This document shows positions 34,301 to 47,800 of a stretch of 64,000 bases of DNA, piece after piece. The position numbers and the translations under genes are program-made. This DNA is from Hirsutella rhossiliensis (taxonomy: Eukaryota > Ascomycota > Sordariomycetes > Hypocreales > Ophiocordycipitaceae): positions 62,001 to 126,000 of the forward strand of contig NW_025408682.1 in assembly GCF_020360975.1 (NCBI RefSeq), given 5' to 3'. The notes beneath the pieces are model-generated. The model saw nothing but the letters and a program-made list of their open reading frames with translations, ran no database searches and was not told where the DNA came from. Each line of letters begins with the position of its first letter. Positions within the stretch are counted from its first letter, which is position 1.

Positions 34301-37300
34301 TTCTTCGAATAGAATATAATAGGTCGTAGTCTTCCTTTATTATCTTTTTATCCGATTTATACTCTTAAAGTAAAGTCTAATATATTAGTTTCGAGTTTAA
34401 TTTATTATTTTAGATCGAAGGTAGTTAAGACTAGTTCTTATATAATCGTAGTTTTAATATATTTAAAAGCTTCGTTAGCTTTATCGTCTTATATAAATCC
34501 TTTTTCCTTCTTTATTAAGTTATATAGTAGTACTATAATCTTTCTAAAATCTTTAATAAATCGTTAGTAGTAATTTATAAATCCTAGGAAACTTTATATA
34601 TCTTTAACGTTCTTTAGCGTTAGCTATTTTATAACTAAGTTAATCTTATCTTATTATATTTATATCTCTTTTAATAAGATCGTATATCTAAGGAAGTTTA
34701 CTTTTTATATATAAAACCTACTTTTCTTTTAGGTAACTAGTAACTTTATATTCTAAAGTACGCGAAGTACCTTATAGACGTATTCCTTATATTCTTCTAA
34801 GGTATCTAAGAAGATTAAGATATTATCTAAGTATACTACTATAAAGATATCTAAGTATTTATATAGGATATTATTAATTATCCGTTAGAAGGTAGCTAGT
34901 ATATTTATAAGTCTAAATAGTATTACTAGATATTTAAATAGTCCGAATTTTATTTTAAAAGGTATTATCTATTCGTATCCCTTTTTTATACGTATTAAGT
35001 TATAGGCGCCTTTAAGATTAAGGGCTATAAACTATTTTTTACTATATAGTCGATCTTATAGTTCTAATATAAGTAGTAATAGTATTCGGTCTTTTATTAT
35101 AATATCGTTTAAGCGTCTATAGTTAATAACTAGTTATAGCTTACTATTTTTCTTTAAAATAAATATAACTATGTAGCTTACTTTAAATATTAATATTTAT
35201 ATATATCCTTTTTATAGATTCTTATTAAGATAGTCGCGTAGCGTTTATAGTTGCTTTTCGTTTAGGTTATAGATCTTATAAAACGTTAGCGTTATTCTAT
35301 CCTTAAAATAAATTTTATAGTCTTATTAGCTATATTTAAGTAACCCTATCTTAAGTTCTTCCTTAAAGAGTTTATTATATTTCTAGTATTCCTAAGGGAT
35401 ATTCTTTATTCTATCTTATAGGCTTTATTCTTTCTTTTAAGAGCTAGTTTCTCTTAACTTAAGCTCTTTATTAATTTATTTAAGGTCTTTCCTTAGAGTA
35501 GTAATAACTCTTTAGATCTTTATCTTATATCCTTTATTCTATTTATATCGGATACTAGGTTATATAGCTATATTAGTTAGTACGTAGGTCTTATTAGTCG
35601 ATTTTATTATATCCGCCGGTTTAGTTACTATTTTCGTTTATATTACTAAAGCCTATAATAATTTACTTAAACGGTTATCCCTTTTATTTTATTTAGTAGC
35701 TAAATTATTATAAAATTTTACTTTCTTTTAAATCTACTAGTCCTAGAAACTTATATCTTCGTTTTAACGTAGCTAGCTAGTTTTCTAGTTAATTAGTAGG
35801 TTGCTCTCCTATAGCTATAGAAGTCCTAATATTAGGTCGTATTCTTTAATATCTATAATATTAAAGTTAACTTATTCGTCGTAGCCCTAGATATTAATAT
35901 CGAGGTAATTAATCTCTATATTAATAATTCCGTTATTATAGTTAAAGGCCTCTCCTTCGATATTTATAAGTTTATATAGATCTTTCTTATATCTCTATAT
36001 AAGTTAGTAATAATTAACGATTTTAAGTAAAACGTAATTACTTATCGCGCTATAGTCTAAAAGTATATATATATAATATCCCGCGATTTAAATATCTAAT
36101 ACTATTTAGTTACTATAGCTTACTATTACTATATATAAGGTCCTTAGATCTTATTATATCGTGCTAGTCTATAGCCCTTTTATAAATAGCGTACCTTATT
36201 TTTTACTTAGTCCTTATTTATTTTATTTAGGTATTCTTCTTTAATTTATTATTAATATCGTTTCTTTATATTTTCGTCGTATAGTATTATATTAAGGCTT
36301 AAGAGACTAATTTCTTATAGCTAATTAAAGATTTCTTATTTCTTAACGCTATATTATTTATATTATACTACTTTATAGTTAATTACGTACTATACTTTAT
36401 AATTTTATTTATTTTTATACTAAAGGTTAAGTTTTTATTCTATATCTTTTTATTTTTTATATAGTATTTCTATATTAATTTTTCCTTAGTTAAATATAGC
36501 TTATAGCCTTTATATATATTACTAATAATCTTTTAGTATACCGTTATATCGTTTATACTATACTTATACCTTTTTATATTTATAAACTCTATAGTTTAAG
36601 TATATATATTTATTATAGTCTTCTTTATTATATTTAACTTATTACGTAAGTCTTTAGAAGATTAAGGGTTTAGATACCTTAAAGTAAGTAGCGTTATACT
36701 ATTCCTCTACTTTAGCGTATTTATAGGTTTTATATATCTCTAAAAGATATCTTATTAATAAACTATAATTATCGTGGTATTTAAGTAGCATACTATAATT
36801 AGGTTTTAATAATATAACTTAGTCGTTTAGGTAGCGTTAATCGATTTTCTAGTAGTTTAGTTTTATACTTAGGTAGGGTTTTAAAAGTACTTATCCCTTA
36901 AACCTAACTAGGAAAGCGTTATATTATGCCTTTATCTAGAAGTATATTATATAATCTAGGTAGATATATAATATCTATAAAATATACTTATAGTACTTAT
37001 AAGTAAGTAGCGTTTATAGATTATCTTTAAATTCTCCTTATAGTTACTATTCTTATTATAGAGCTATAAAGGTATCGACTATAGCGATAGCTATAGTATA
37101 GTCTCTTTTATATAGTACTAATTAATATTAAATTAATATAGCTTATTAGTTTTTTATAAGAATTTAAGGTATTTATTAAGTTCTAATTTTAAGTATTTCT
37201 TTAAATTCTTTAAAGTATAGAGTATATTCTCTAATTATAGTATTTTCCCTTAGTAGTAAGGGTAGTAGTATAAGTTCGTTCTTATCTTCTATTTCTCTAA

Positions 37301-39214
37301 GTATTTCTTATTCTTTAAAGCTTATATTATCGATACTTTATTATTCCTCTTTAGGTTATTATCTAAGTTTCGTAAGTATAAGGGCTATATTTATATCTTC
37401 TTTATTATATTACTTATAGACTACCTATTATTATTATCGATTTTTATTTTATATATCTTCTTAGAATCGTTTACCGTTCTTCTTAATCTAGTCTTAAGAG
37501 ACTTCTTTAAGATAAGGGTATTCCGGTTCTATAAATTTAACTTATTTTTATATTTTAGGATCCCTTTATTATATTATTATAAGGGTCTTCTTTAATAGCT
37601 TTAGGAACTATTTAATACCGTTTTTATCGCTTAAGTATACTATATATTCGTCGTTATAGTATATAGTTTAATTAAGGAGTTTATACTTTAGTTCCTATCT
37701 ATTAGTAGCGTTTAAGTATTTCTTACCTTTTAAGGCTAGTACCTAGTAGGTTTTCTTCTCCTTATAAGGTTATTAATATTCTTTAAAGTAATATCTAAGT
37801 TTCCTATAGTTAAAATACTTTCTTTTACTTTTCTATATTATATCTAGATCTATCCTACCTAGGTTAGTTATATAGGTATAGGTAATAGGAGTTTCGCGCT
37901 TCTTTTTATAGTTAGCGTATCGGTTAAAGTTATTCTTATAAGAAGGGTTTTAGTTTCCTATTCCTTATTTCTTTTCTTAGTATTACGTATACTATCTATT
38001 ATTAATTTATATTACTATAGTAATATAGTTTAAGAGGTTATTAGGTCGATTTTCCTTAGAGAGCTTATCCTTAACTTCTTTTTTAAGCCCGTTATAGAAT
38101 CGTAATATAAAAAGTTCGTTATCTTAATTAAGCTTTAAGGTAACTTAATAGAACTTTATAGTATAATTTAATACTAAGATCCTTTATTAGAGTTCTTAAA
38201 GTTTTTATTTAGCTTTTTATTCCTTATTAGTTAGTCTAAATACCTTTATAATAGCTTCTTTAAATCCTTAGAAACTAGCAAAGACTTTATCTATTTCGTT
38301 ATCTTATCGCGCTAGTTAGCTATCGAGAAAGTCCCTTATAATAGGTCTAAACTAAGCGAGTACCGTTCTAAATAAATAATTTCCTACGTAGAGTACCTTT
38401 TCGACTAGGTCCGAGAGTTTAGTAAGGTAAAACCGGTAGTAGGCCTTAAGTTAGGTAAGAAAGTCTCGAAGCGTACTATAAGTACCGTTAAATAGTCCTA
38501 GCTATTTTAGTTTAACTACTTCTCTAAGGTCCCTAACTTATCTATTACCTCCTTTATTCCTAAGTAACTATACCTTATATTAAAGGGCGATAATTTCGCG
38601 TATTATATCCTAAGGCAATATAATAGCTCTAGAGTTAGTTAATCTAGCTTACTATATAGGTATATTAATAGTTACGATATTACTTAGAGTAACGCGGTAT
38701 TATACTAAATAAAAGCTTTTAATATATAACGACTAGTATTATTCCTAAGGGATAAACCTATTAAGGGGTTTATATTAGTAGATATAATAGGGCGTAGTTT
38801 AAGTAATAATAAGTATATTACGTTAGTAATAAGTTAGAGGTTACAAACTATAGACTATAACTAGGTAATTAAGTAATCGGAATTAAAGATAAGATTATAA
38901 TAAAGATCGTAATAATTATAATATATTAAAAGCTAGAGAGCTATCTATCTAAAGGAGTAAAAGTAGGTAGCTATATATACCTATAAAGACTATCCTTAGA
39001 TTACGGTCCTAGCTATAATCCCTTTATAGCTTACTATAGCTTACTCGTAAGCTATACTCTTAAGTAGTAATCTATTTATATAAGGCTTACTTAGCTTACG
39101 TACGCTTTAGGTAAGCTAAGCTTAAGTAACTTCTTATCCTAACTATTATTCTAAGCTACCTTATTACGTAAACGTAGCCGGCTCTCCTATAGCCCGCTAA
39201 CTATAGTTATAATA
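31342..39214 (-). mobile_element. Gypsy-D, full length, RIPed (7.9 kb)
   Basis: LTRs of 490 bp each (31342-31831 and 38725-39214). Target duplication is CTACT (31337-31341) and CTATT (39215-39219), one RIP-type change apart. The minus-strand polypurine tract AAAAGGAAGGGAGA lies just inside the left LTR, so transcription runs right to left. The LTRs read TGTAACGAC-like to GTCGTAATA-like on the plus strand, a 9-bp near-inverted pair. Confidence 0.9.
32600..38700 (-). pseudogene. Gypsy-D gag-pol, RIPed
   Basis: On the minus strand, gag lies at the right end (about 38600-37300). RT near 35170-34700 reads YRRLNDI, LDLKGAYNLIRI and PFKIKFGLF, then VYLDNILIF, the YLDD box with its second Asp codon RIPed. 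RNase H and integrase follow; near 33340-33250 the integrase keeps the IDRQIERLNQ block (normally TDGQTERxNQ). Stops are at former Gln/Trp codons. The RT style matches the common ascomycete chromovirus group. Confidence 0.75.
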
Positions 39215-39219
39215 CTATT

Positions 39220-39660
39220 AGTATACTAAGAACTTATAAGTTTAAAGAGAACCTTAAGCGTACCTTAGCTAAGACTAGAGGATTTAGTATAGTAGACCTT
39301 ACTTATAAGGGAATATATATTACGGTATGATTTATTAGGTAGTAGAGATAGCTAGAGGTACTACGCTATATATATTATATTCTCCTTATTATAAGACTAA
39401 AGCTTATAAAAGGAGGGATTTTTTCCTCTTTTATTAAAATAGTAAGTAGTCTATAATATATAAGCGGGGTAGGTATAATTCCTTACTAATACCCTATTAA
39501 TATATTAATACTATATACCTAAGTACTTTATTAGCTTATACTTCTTAGTAGCGCTCTTATAATTATCTCCCCTCTTATATAAACGTCTTAGCTATATCTT
39601 AAATATATATTACTTTTACTATACTATATATATTTAGTTAAGAAGAAAGGTAGTTTTAGT
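39220..39660 (+). pseudogene. RIPed ORF of unknown function, second part
   Basis: Continues the frame interrupted at 31341 (the join over the target duplication keeps phase). Reads on for about 150 codons with only Gln/Trp-type stops, becoming hydrophobic. Not recognised. Confidence 0.3.
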
Positions 39661-39899
39661 TATATATCGCGTATATACGCTTATATAAGTATATATTAAT
39701 CTATACCTTATAACGTTAATAGTTATTATACTAGTAGTTACCGCTAAGTAACTATTATAGTATCGCTTATATATTAGCCGCGTAACTATAATATAAAGAG
39801 CGTATATATATATCTCTTACTTTTTTTATTTTATTTTCTTCTTTAACTCTTTTACTTATAATTACTATAGAGTTTTATACTTTTATTTATTAATCCTTT

Positions 39900-41510
39900 A
39901 TACCCTTTTTTATTACTTTTTATCGACGATTTATTAACGATAATACCTTTTACGCTAAAGAAGATAAAGAACTATAATACCGATTTCCTATACTATATAT
40001 AAGAGTAGGTAGCGGTAGGTTTACTTTTAAAGTATAAGCGATCGGCTTAAAAGTCTTATAGTAACGCTAGTTCCCTCTTAGTAAAAAAAGCTAAGAAAGG
40101 TATAGGGGAATCCTAGTTCTAAGAGACTTTTAGTCTAGGACCTAATATTAGCGAGGGTCGTGCCCTTATTACCTTACTAAATACCTTAACTCTAGCTATC
40201 GATAAGCCTACCTTTATAGGCTAGGAAACTTATAAGTCTATTACCCCTATTAGTAATACTAATACTAGCGAGGAGATCGTGCTTAAGCGCTCCTAGGTAA
40301 GTACTAATAACCTAGCTACTCTATCTTAATAAGGCGGCTCTAGCTAATAAGAGATTATTACTTAGGCCGCTCCTTAAAATAAGTAGGCTAATATTAACGA
40401 CGAGGCCTAGCTAAATAAGGGCTAAGACTATCTTAATACTTAGCTAAACGAGGGCTAAGATAACGATAATAGTAATAATAGAGATAGCCGCGATTTAACT
40501 CTTATTACCGACGAACCTAAGAATAGCGGCGCTAGGAACGAGGGCACTTAAGCGGTAGTATAAAGCGGTCGCGCTCTTATAAAGAAGCGTACCTAATCTA
40601 AGGCTAAAGCCCGCTTAGTTAGGGCCTATAAGGTTATCCCTTATAAGCTTTAATATATATATTATTTTAGGACGGTTATTAAGGAGTATAGTATAACCGA
40701 GCCTAAGCTTATTAAGGTGCTCTCGATTAGCTATATTTTCTTAGGGGTTTCCTTAACGCGCTATAAGTAGTACTATAGATATACCGCGACTTATAATTAA
40801 GTAAGTTTCCCTTTAACTTTAAATATTATAATTAATAAGCTAATCCTTCTTAAGGCCGCTACTTTTATATTTAGTAACTAAGCTAATATAGTTACTATTA
40901 TTAAGTACCTATATAAGCTTAATAAGCTAAAGACTAGTAATAAAGATACTAAGGATAATAGCTCGGACGCGGGTATACTTATTTTTAAGGAAGCTAATTA
41001 GCGCTATCTCGCTATTATAATATAATATTTAGCTAAGGCTTTTAACGCCGCTAAGATAGCCTATTATAAGTCCTTTAAGACTATAGGTATATAAAAGTCT
41101 ACTATTATAAGTTTTATTTAACCTTTTTATTAGCGACTACTTAGTAATATACTAGGTTAAGTATACTAACTACTATATACTAATTAATAAGCGCTACGAG
41201 CTTATTATTTACCTTAACTAAGCGCCCTTATTTAATATCGCCTATATAAGCTTAAAGTACTAGGCCTAGGAATCCTAGTTAAAACTCTACCTTATTAACG
41301 GCGATATAAGCTATACTTTATAATAATACGCTTTACTATTTACTAAGGCTAAGGTAAGTACTATACTAATAAAGATAGGTCTTAATATAAAAGATAAAAA
41401 AGGAGCGGAGGATAAGGTAGTTTTAGTATTTCTAAAGGTATTCGGTATAATAAAGGGGGCGCCTTAGTTAGTTCCCGCTATACTAGTAAAGAAGAAAGGT
41501 AGTTAAAAGT
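39900..41510 (+). pseudogene. Long RIPed ORF of unknown function
   Basis: About 530 codons of plus-strand frame in which stops fall at former Gln/Trp codons, so it was once a real protein. The first 200 residues are acidic, Asn/Asp/Ser-rich and repetitive. A basic patch follows (KKRTQSKAKARLVRAYK when former Gln codons are read as Q), then a helical C-terminal half. There are no RT, integrase or protease motifs. It could be a gag or ORF1-type nucleic-acid binding protein of the element that Gypsy-D interrupted, or a duplicated cellular gene caught by RIP. Confidence 0.4.
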
Positions 41511-41639
41511 AATAAATAGGTCTTATCTTTCTTTTATTTAGTTATAACTATCCTTCTCTCCTTTATCGTTAAGGTCGCGATAAAGTTATAGTTTAGTTTT
41601 ATTTTCCTTAATAATATTTAATAGGTAGTATAGATAGTT

Positions 41640-43080
41640 TTCCCTTATTCTCTTATTTTACTATTTTATATATAGTAATAGGATATTTAGACGTACTAAT
41701 ATATTAATAAGTTAGTAGCGATTTAGTAAGGATTCGTTACCGATTTAATAGCGTCTTCTTACGCTAGTAGGTTTCCTTACCTTACTTAGTCTTACGCTTC
41801 TTTTTCCTAGTTAGGCGAGTATTATATTATTTAATAAGGTCTTAGCTATTTACTATATCTTTAGTATCGACCTATTAGTTATACTTAGCTAGCTATCCTT
41901 TCTATTTAATAAGGAAAAAGGTATCGCCCTTAGATCTCTTTTAGTCTTTAATCTCTTAGACTTCTTATTTGCTTTTATTATCCTCTAAGTTTAGTATTAG
42001 TAGGGTTTCGCTATCTTTATAGGTGCCTTTTCTCTCTTTCTATAGCCCTAAGAGACTAATATAGAAAACGTTATAAAGGCGTAAGTACTCTTTAAGGAGT
42101 ATAAAACAATATACTTACTTTTTAATAGCTTATAGGACCTAAAATAGTTTAATATACTTAGGTAAGAGTTTTCTTTTTTCGTCCTTAAGGTATAAGTTCT
42201 TTATCGATAGTACTATAAGGTCTCTTACTTTTAGTATAAGCGGTTAGTGCCTTAAATCGTAGTATTTTACTTACGATTTAATAGCCTTTCCTTAGTATTC
42301 CTTAAGCCTTTTTTATAGCTCCTATAGCCTAGTAACTCTTACTCTTACTTTAGGTACCCCCCTTTAAATAATATTATCCTTAGTATTAATATAGAAGTTT
42401 AGTTAATAACCTATTAATGCTTTATTAAGTAATAACCTAGTTATCGCGTTCTTTATATTATTATATATAAATTAAGTAATATATAAGAGTAACGCTTAGT
42501 TAGTTTATTCTAAGTTAGTAAAGTATCTTAAGTAGTACTATATAGCTTAGTTTATTTATTTTATTTACCTATTAGTTTATAAGTAAAATACTATCGATAG
42601 CCTATATTTTACTTATTAAATAAAATAGAGATCTAACTAAAACTTACTTATAAATAAAGACCCTTTATTTAAGATAATACCTTTTAAAGGTCTATATACT
42701 AATTTAACTTAGTAATAAAATAATTCTACTAGCTCTAAAACTATTATTATCTTAAAGATAGGAAAGAAAAAGTAATACTTAGTATATCGGTCTATAATTA
42801 CTAGGATCGTATTAGCGTCTTATTTATTATACTATACTTTAGGTAGACCTATAGTAAAGTCTATTAATAATTCTTCCTATAGTTATATAGGATATAATAA
42901 CGATTATATAATACTATAAGGGCGATACCTCTTAAATACTATACCTTAATATACTAGGTATAACTAAATATATTTATTTATATCTTTTATTATTCTATCT
43001 TAGTAATAGTAGTAGTTTAAGTATTAACTAAATAGCGAAACCTTATAAAACCCTTATAAATTCCTTTAAGAATATAAGAA
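41640..43080 (-). pseudogene. Gypsy-E integrase with chromodomain, RIPed fragment
   Basis: Minus-strand reading gives the end of the integrase zinc finger (two Cys-type positions now Tyr, near 42995), the catalytic core (IDRYTKYYFFFPI; later FHPQTDGQTERINQ-like sequence with RIP changes) and a C-terminal chromodomain near 41890-41750 (FFLIK-x-KGQLA). The usual upstream RT is not adjacent: the solo LTR-G at 43105 and a plus-strand RT follow instead. So it is a fragment or the product of rearrangement. Confidence 0.65.
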
Positions 43081-43104
43081 TAAAGTAAGGGTATATATAA
43101 TAAC

Positions 43105-43800
43105 TATAAGAATATACCCTTATATTCCTATTTTACTATTATAAAGAAATAATAGGTATAGGGAGGCTCTATAAAATAAGCTAGTAAGAAGAGGCTCTAT
43201 AATATAGTCTAAGGGAATAACCCTTAAAGATAAAGACCTCTACTAAATATTTATACCTTTCTTTAGGAAAAGCGGGTTAAGATAAGCCTATCCTAATAAA
43301 ATAAAATATATATAAAATGCATAAGTTAATTATAGGTAGAACGGATACCCTATTACCTATTTTAGCCTAGCGGTTCTAAAGATATCCGCGATATAAGAAT
43401 AGGTAGGGCATAGAATATTCTAGTTAAATCTACTACTTATACTAGAACCTATAGTCTTACGTTAACTATTACGTTATAATTAGACTACCTACTAAGTTAG
43501 GAAGACATACTATAGATAGAGCTTTTTATATGCTATAGAAAGTGCTAGAAAGCTAACTAATTAGTCTACTAGTAAGCGAGTAATAGTCTATAAAAGACAA
43601 AGGATTTCCCTAGGAGTAGTAGATAAAATAAGTAAGTTTATAAGTATCCTTTATAACGCTATTCTTTTAATATATTATTTAGCTCCTTATATACTTATTA
43701 TAAATTCCGGACGAAATCCTACCCTATACTCCTTCGACCGATCTTTCCGCTTACGTTATTAATTACCCGATTCTATACTTATTACTTATACCTTCTTATA
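43105..43800 (+). mobile_element. Solo LTR-G (696 bp)
   Basis: Starts TATAAGAATATACCC and ends CCTTCTTATA, with a perfect target duplication ATAAC (43100-43104 and 43801-43805). It is the reverse complement of the LTR at 61435-62131 over its whole length. Original ends would be TG...CA before RIP. Confidence 0.9.
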
Positions 43801-43805
43801 ATAAC

Positions 43806-44762
43806 GCTTAACCCTAAGCTAATCCTACTACTAAATAAAGATAAAGATAAAGGGATTCTATAAGAAGAATAGGCCGAAATCCTACTAACTCTCTACTAGT
43901 TTAAAGATACTTTCCTAGCTAATAAATCGGACTTACTACTAGCTACAAAAGGAATAGATTACGTAATTAATTTAATCCTTAATATAGAACCCCTTTATAG
44001 ACCGATTTACTTACTATCGTAAAGGGAACTCTAAGTATTACGCGACTAGATCTAAGACGTAATAAAAAGGAAAATAATCTAGGAGTTAAAGAGCCTAGCT
44101 ATAGCGCCTATCCTTTTTATTCTAAAAAAGGATAGTACCTTATAGCTATATATAGACTACTAAGGACTTAACCGGGTTATATAAAAGAATCGGTACCCTT
44201 TACCCTTTATTTTAGAGATTATTAACCGCTATTAAAGAGCTAAGTATTTTCCTAAGATTAATATATAGAATATATATTAATATATTTAAATTTAAGAAGG
44301 AGATAAATAAAAGACCGCTTTTTAAACGTATTATAAATATTTTAAATACCTAGTAATACCCTTTAGACTTACTAACGCACTAACTATATTTTAAAGCTAT
44401 ATTTATTAAGCGCTTAAGGGGCTTATAGATATAATCTATATAGTTTACCTTAACTATATCCTTATATACTCTAAGATAAGAGAAGAATATACTAAATACT
44501 TAAGATAAGTAATAGAAAGGCTAAGGGCTATAAAGCTTTATATAAAACTATTAAAGTATGCCTTTTATTTATAGTTAGTTAAGTTCCTTAGGTTTATTTT
44601 ATCTATTAATAGGGTATCGATAGACCTTTAATAAGTAGAGGTAATAGCCTAATAGCCTAAACCTATAAACTACTATAATATTTAGGTTTTCCTTAGGTTC
44701 TATAATTTTTACTAATAATTTATATATAGGTACTTTAGAGTTATAGCGCCCTTAACTATATT
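43806..44762 (+). pseudogene. Gypsy-F reverse transcriptase, RIPed
   Basis: Plus-strand Gypsy RT: YIDY-x-GLNRVI, NRYPLPFILEIINR, a TAF/F-x-YKYFKYLVIPFRLTNA block, then IVYLNYILIYS, the YLDD box with RIPed Asp codons. It runs without a frame change to the ATATT target site at 44758-44762 and resumes in phase at 51007 with the start of RNase H, proving that the composite insertion is younger. Confidence 0.75.
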
Positions 44763-44862
44763 TGTCGGAAAACGCGGTTGTTAGTTATATATATTAATTG
44801 CAGCGCACCTATCGGAGCGCGCGTTCTACTTTTGCCTACGTAGCGTAATAGTCTTCGCGATA
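44763..44862 (+). repeat. LTR-A, left copy (100 bp)
   Basis: TGTCGGAAAACGCGG to CTTCGCGATA. Compared with 50902-51001 every difference is a C to T or G to A change in CA/TG context, as RIP predicts. Directly followed by the PBS GTTATAAGCC at 44863. Confidence 0.9.
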
Positions 44863-44876
44863 GTTATAAGCCTAGG

Positions 44877-44891
44877 AGGAATAGTATTCCT
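44877..44891 (+). other. Post-PBS hairpin of Copia-B
   Basis: AGGAAT-AGT-ATTCCT, a 6-bp stem with 3-nt loop starting 14 nt after the start of the PBS. CTTCCGG follows, as it does (CTTCC[C]GG) after the equivalent hairpins at 17574-17590 and 50715-50736. The stem sequences differ but pairing is kept. Confidence 0.6.
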
Positions 44892-44899
44892 ATACCTTC

Positions 44900-47800
44900 C
44901 GGCTGCTATAAAAGGCACCTTTCTTATATCCCTCGTGGCTTCCTTTTACCCCTCTTACTAGAAAAGCCGATTTTTAACCGACTTTTCTACCTTTCCCCGC
45001 AATAATAACGAAAATCGACTCCTCTGCCGTCCCTACGGTCTATAGGACGATTCTTATAGAGCCCTAAGATTAGGATAAGTAGGTAAAGGAGCTACGGGCT
45101 CGGGTAGACAGAACCATCTATAATTTAGTCTTCTCTAATAAGCAGGACCCTCTTAAGCCCCCTCTTCGTCCTAGGGCAACGGACTTTATAGAGGGAGCTA
45201 CCCTCTTCTCCGAGCTAACCTCTATATAGCAGAGAGCTTTTTCTGCTGCCTTAGGTAACTACGAGAGTTACCGTAAGGAATACCTTTATAAGACGAAGCT
45301 ACTAACTACTGCACGCACGGCGATAACGGAATCCGTTAGTGCCGTAAAGCTAATCTCTCTTCGAGAGGAAGAGACTCCTAGGCAGTGGCTTTTAAAGCTC
45401 GAGACCTCGATAGCTCCCTCGAGGGGCTATATAACTAACCGTATTAGGAAGACCTATACGGCATATCTAGGAGCCTTCTTTACTAGAAACCTACTAGCTT
45501 CGTCGTAGCTAGCTACGTAGGAAGAAATCCTCGAGGAAGCTAACTAATACTTCCTTATAGAAGCTCTTTCCGGCTAGTAGCTACGGGATATATCTCTGCT
45601 AATAAAGCCTATTAGTGACGGTTACTCGACTATCTTTCGAGAAGCTAGCCGGGAACTAGACAAAGAGGCTGCTAGAGTATAACAGCAAGCAGTCTTATTC
45701 CTTCGAGGCCAGCACTCGACCTAGACGGCTCGACCTGCTGCCCTAGTAGCTGCTGCAGCCTATGTTGCTGCGGTTCCCGCTGCTGCTGCTGCGGCTGTTG
45801 CTCCTTCGGCTCCTCCTCCCTCGAGAGCCTTAACCCCGTCTTTAACGGCTGCCCCGGTCCCGGCTCCGCCTCTTACTCCGGGCCCGGCCCTAGTCCCATC
45901 AGTTAGACCGGCCCGACTAGTCCCCTAATAGACCTTTTAGTCCGTTAGTCGAAAAATCAGGGAACTAGTCGAAATCGAACCTCTTCGTTAAAATCAGCAA
46001 TAAGGGGTAAAAAGGGGGGGTTTTTAAGCAGACCTTCCGGATCGGGACGAGGATTCCTCGAAGAAACGAAAGACTAGGCGAAACGGCTGCCTAGCCTGCA
46101 AATCCCTAGGCCATCGATTATTATAATGCTAGCAGGTCTTCGAGGAAAACCGACCCGAAGGATTTAACCCTTTAAAGAGGCTATAAGAAACAGTACAATA
46201 GTCTCTTAAGGAGGACCCCTCGTTATAGAAGAAGATAGACGAGATTTAGGTTGCTAAGAAATAGCAACTAACGCCGCTGCCCTTATTCGAGCCGTAAATT
46301 CGAGGAAAAATCGTTGGTATAGTAAATCCGGCCTTCGTCTTCCCTACGGATTAATAAGGCTAAGACCAACCGTTAGAGCCCTCCGATTATCCCCTACGAA
46401 AATCAGCTATCCTCGACTCCGGTGCTTCCCTCGACATCTATAATATACTCTTACGATTCCGGTCCTTTAAGAAGGCACGGAGGGAATACCTTATTACCGG
46501 GGAATCAACCGTATAGATAGAGGGATATAGAAGGGTAAATTTCACGATAAAATTACCTAACGGATCTATACGAATTCTTCGAAGAAAAAGGGTAGCTTTT
46601 TGCCCTCGATTTTTAACGAGCCTAATTTCCTTCCGCCTTCTTCGAGAGGAAGGAATCTTCTAGGATACGACGTCTAAGCCTACGAGGCTAGTCTAGAAGA
46701 ATTAGACTATTAGGCTTATCGAGGAGAAATTCGGTTAATTTATTCTCGAATTCCGACCTATCCTTAGGAAGGAATCTCTCGAAGTTAGCTTTCCTGCTAG
46801 GAGGAATAGGTCTACTATAAAGGACCCTCTTCCGGCAGCCTAAGGAGACGGCATTCTTTAGCACGCACGACTTAGTTACCCGGGCCCCCTAGCTTTATAT
46901 AAGCTAGGTCAATATTAAGGCGTATAAATAAGGGGCCTAAAGACCGTCGAATATAAATACTACGGCTAAGGAAAGACTAAGAGACGAATTTCTAGACGAA
47001 CGCCTTTACGGCCGGACCAGCCGTATAAGGAAATTTAGGTCGACTAGACCGACGTCTCTAGGGATTAGGAAAGCTTCGTTAGGGTAATGTTTTTTATAGA
47101 CGCTTTTTTAGGGATAGTTTTCCCCTATTTCTTACGGACCTACCTAAGTAAGTATAACTAGTCTATCCTCCGGGACTTCGTTAACTAGATAAAATCCTAC
47201 TTTAGCTACGAGGTAAAGAAGATACGGTCTAACGGAGAGCTATTTATAAAGGATATCTTAAATTAGCTTCGAAAAAGGGGCATTTTACCCCTCCTATTAG
47301 CACCGAATACCTAGGCCTAGAACGGAGGGGCAGAAAGATTAGGGGGTACTATAATAGAAAGGGCCCGTACGATAAGACTTACTATAAAGCTTCTACACGA
47401 CCTTTAGAGGGAAGTCGTTAAGACCGCCTATTACCTTCGGAACCGGACCCCTAGAGGGACTACCTAAGGAATAGACTAGATATCCCCCCTTAAGCTCTTT
47501 ACGAAGAAGAGGGCCTCGCTAGCCTACCTTTATGCCTACGGCTATAAGGCATACGCAATAACTGCCGATATATAGCTAAAAAGGAAGAAGAAAAGAAAGC
47601 TTAATCCTAGAGCCTTTATTAGTTACCTCGTTAGTTATAATTCTACGAATATCTTCTAGATCTAGATTCCTCTTTTACGGAAGGTTATTTCGACTAGGGA
47701 TATATATTTCGACGAATCTAGCTTTTTCGACGGAAAGAGGGATTAATAGCCCCTCTTACTCTCTTAACGTTAGCTAATTTAGAAGATCTAAATTCCCCCT

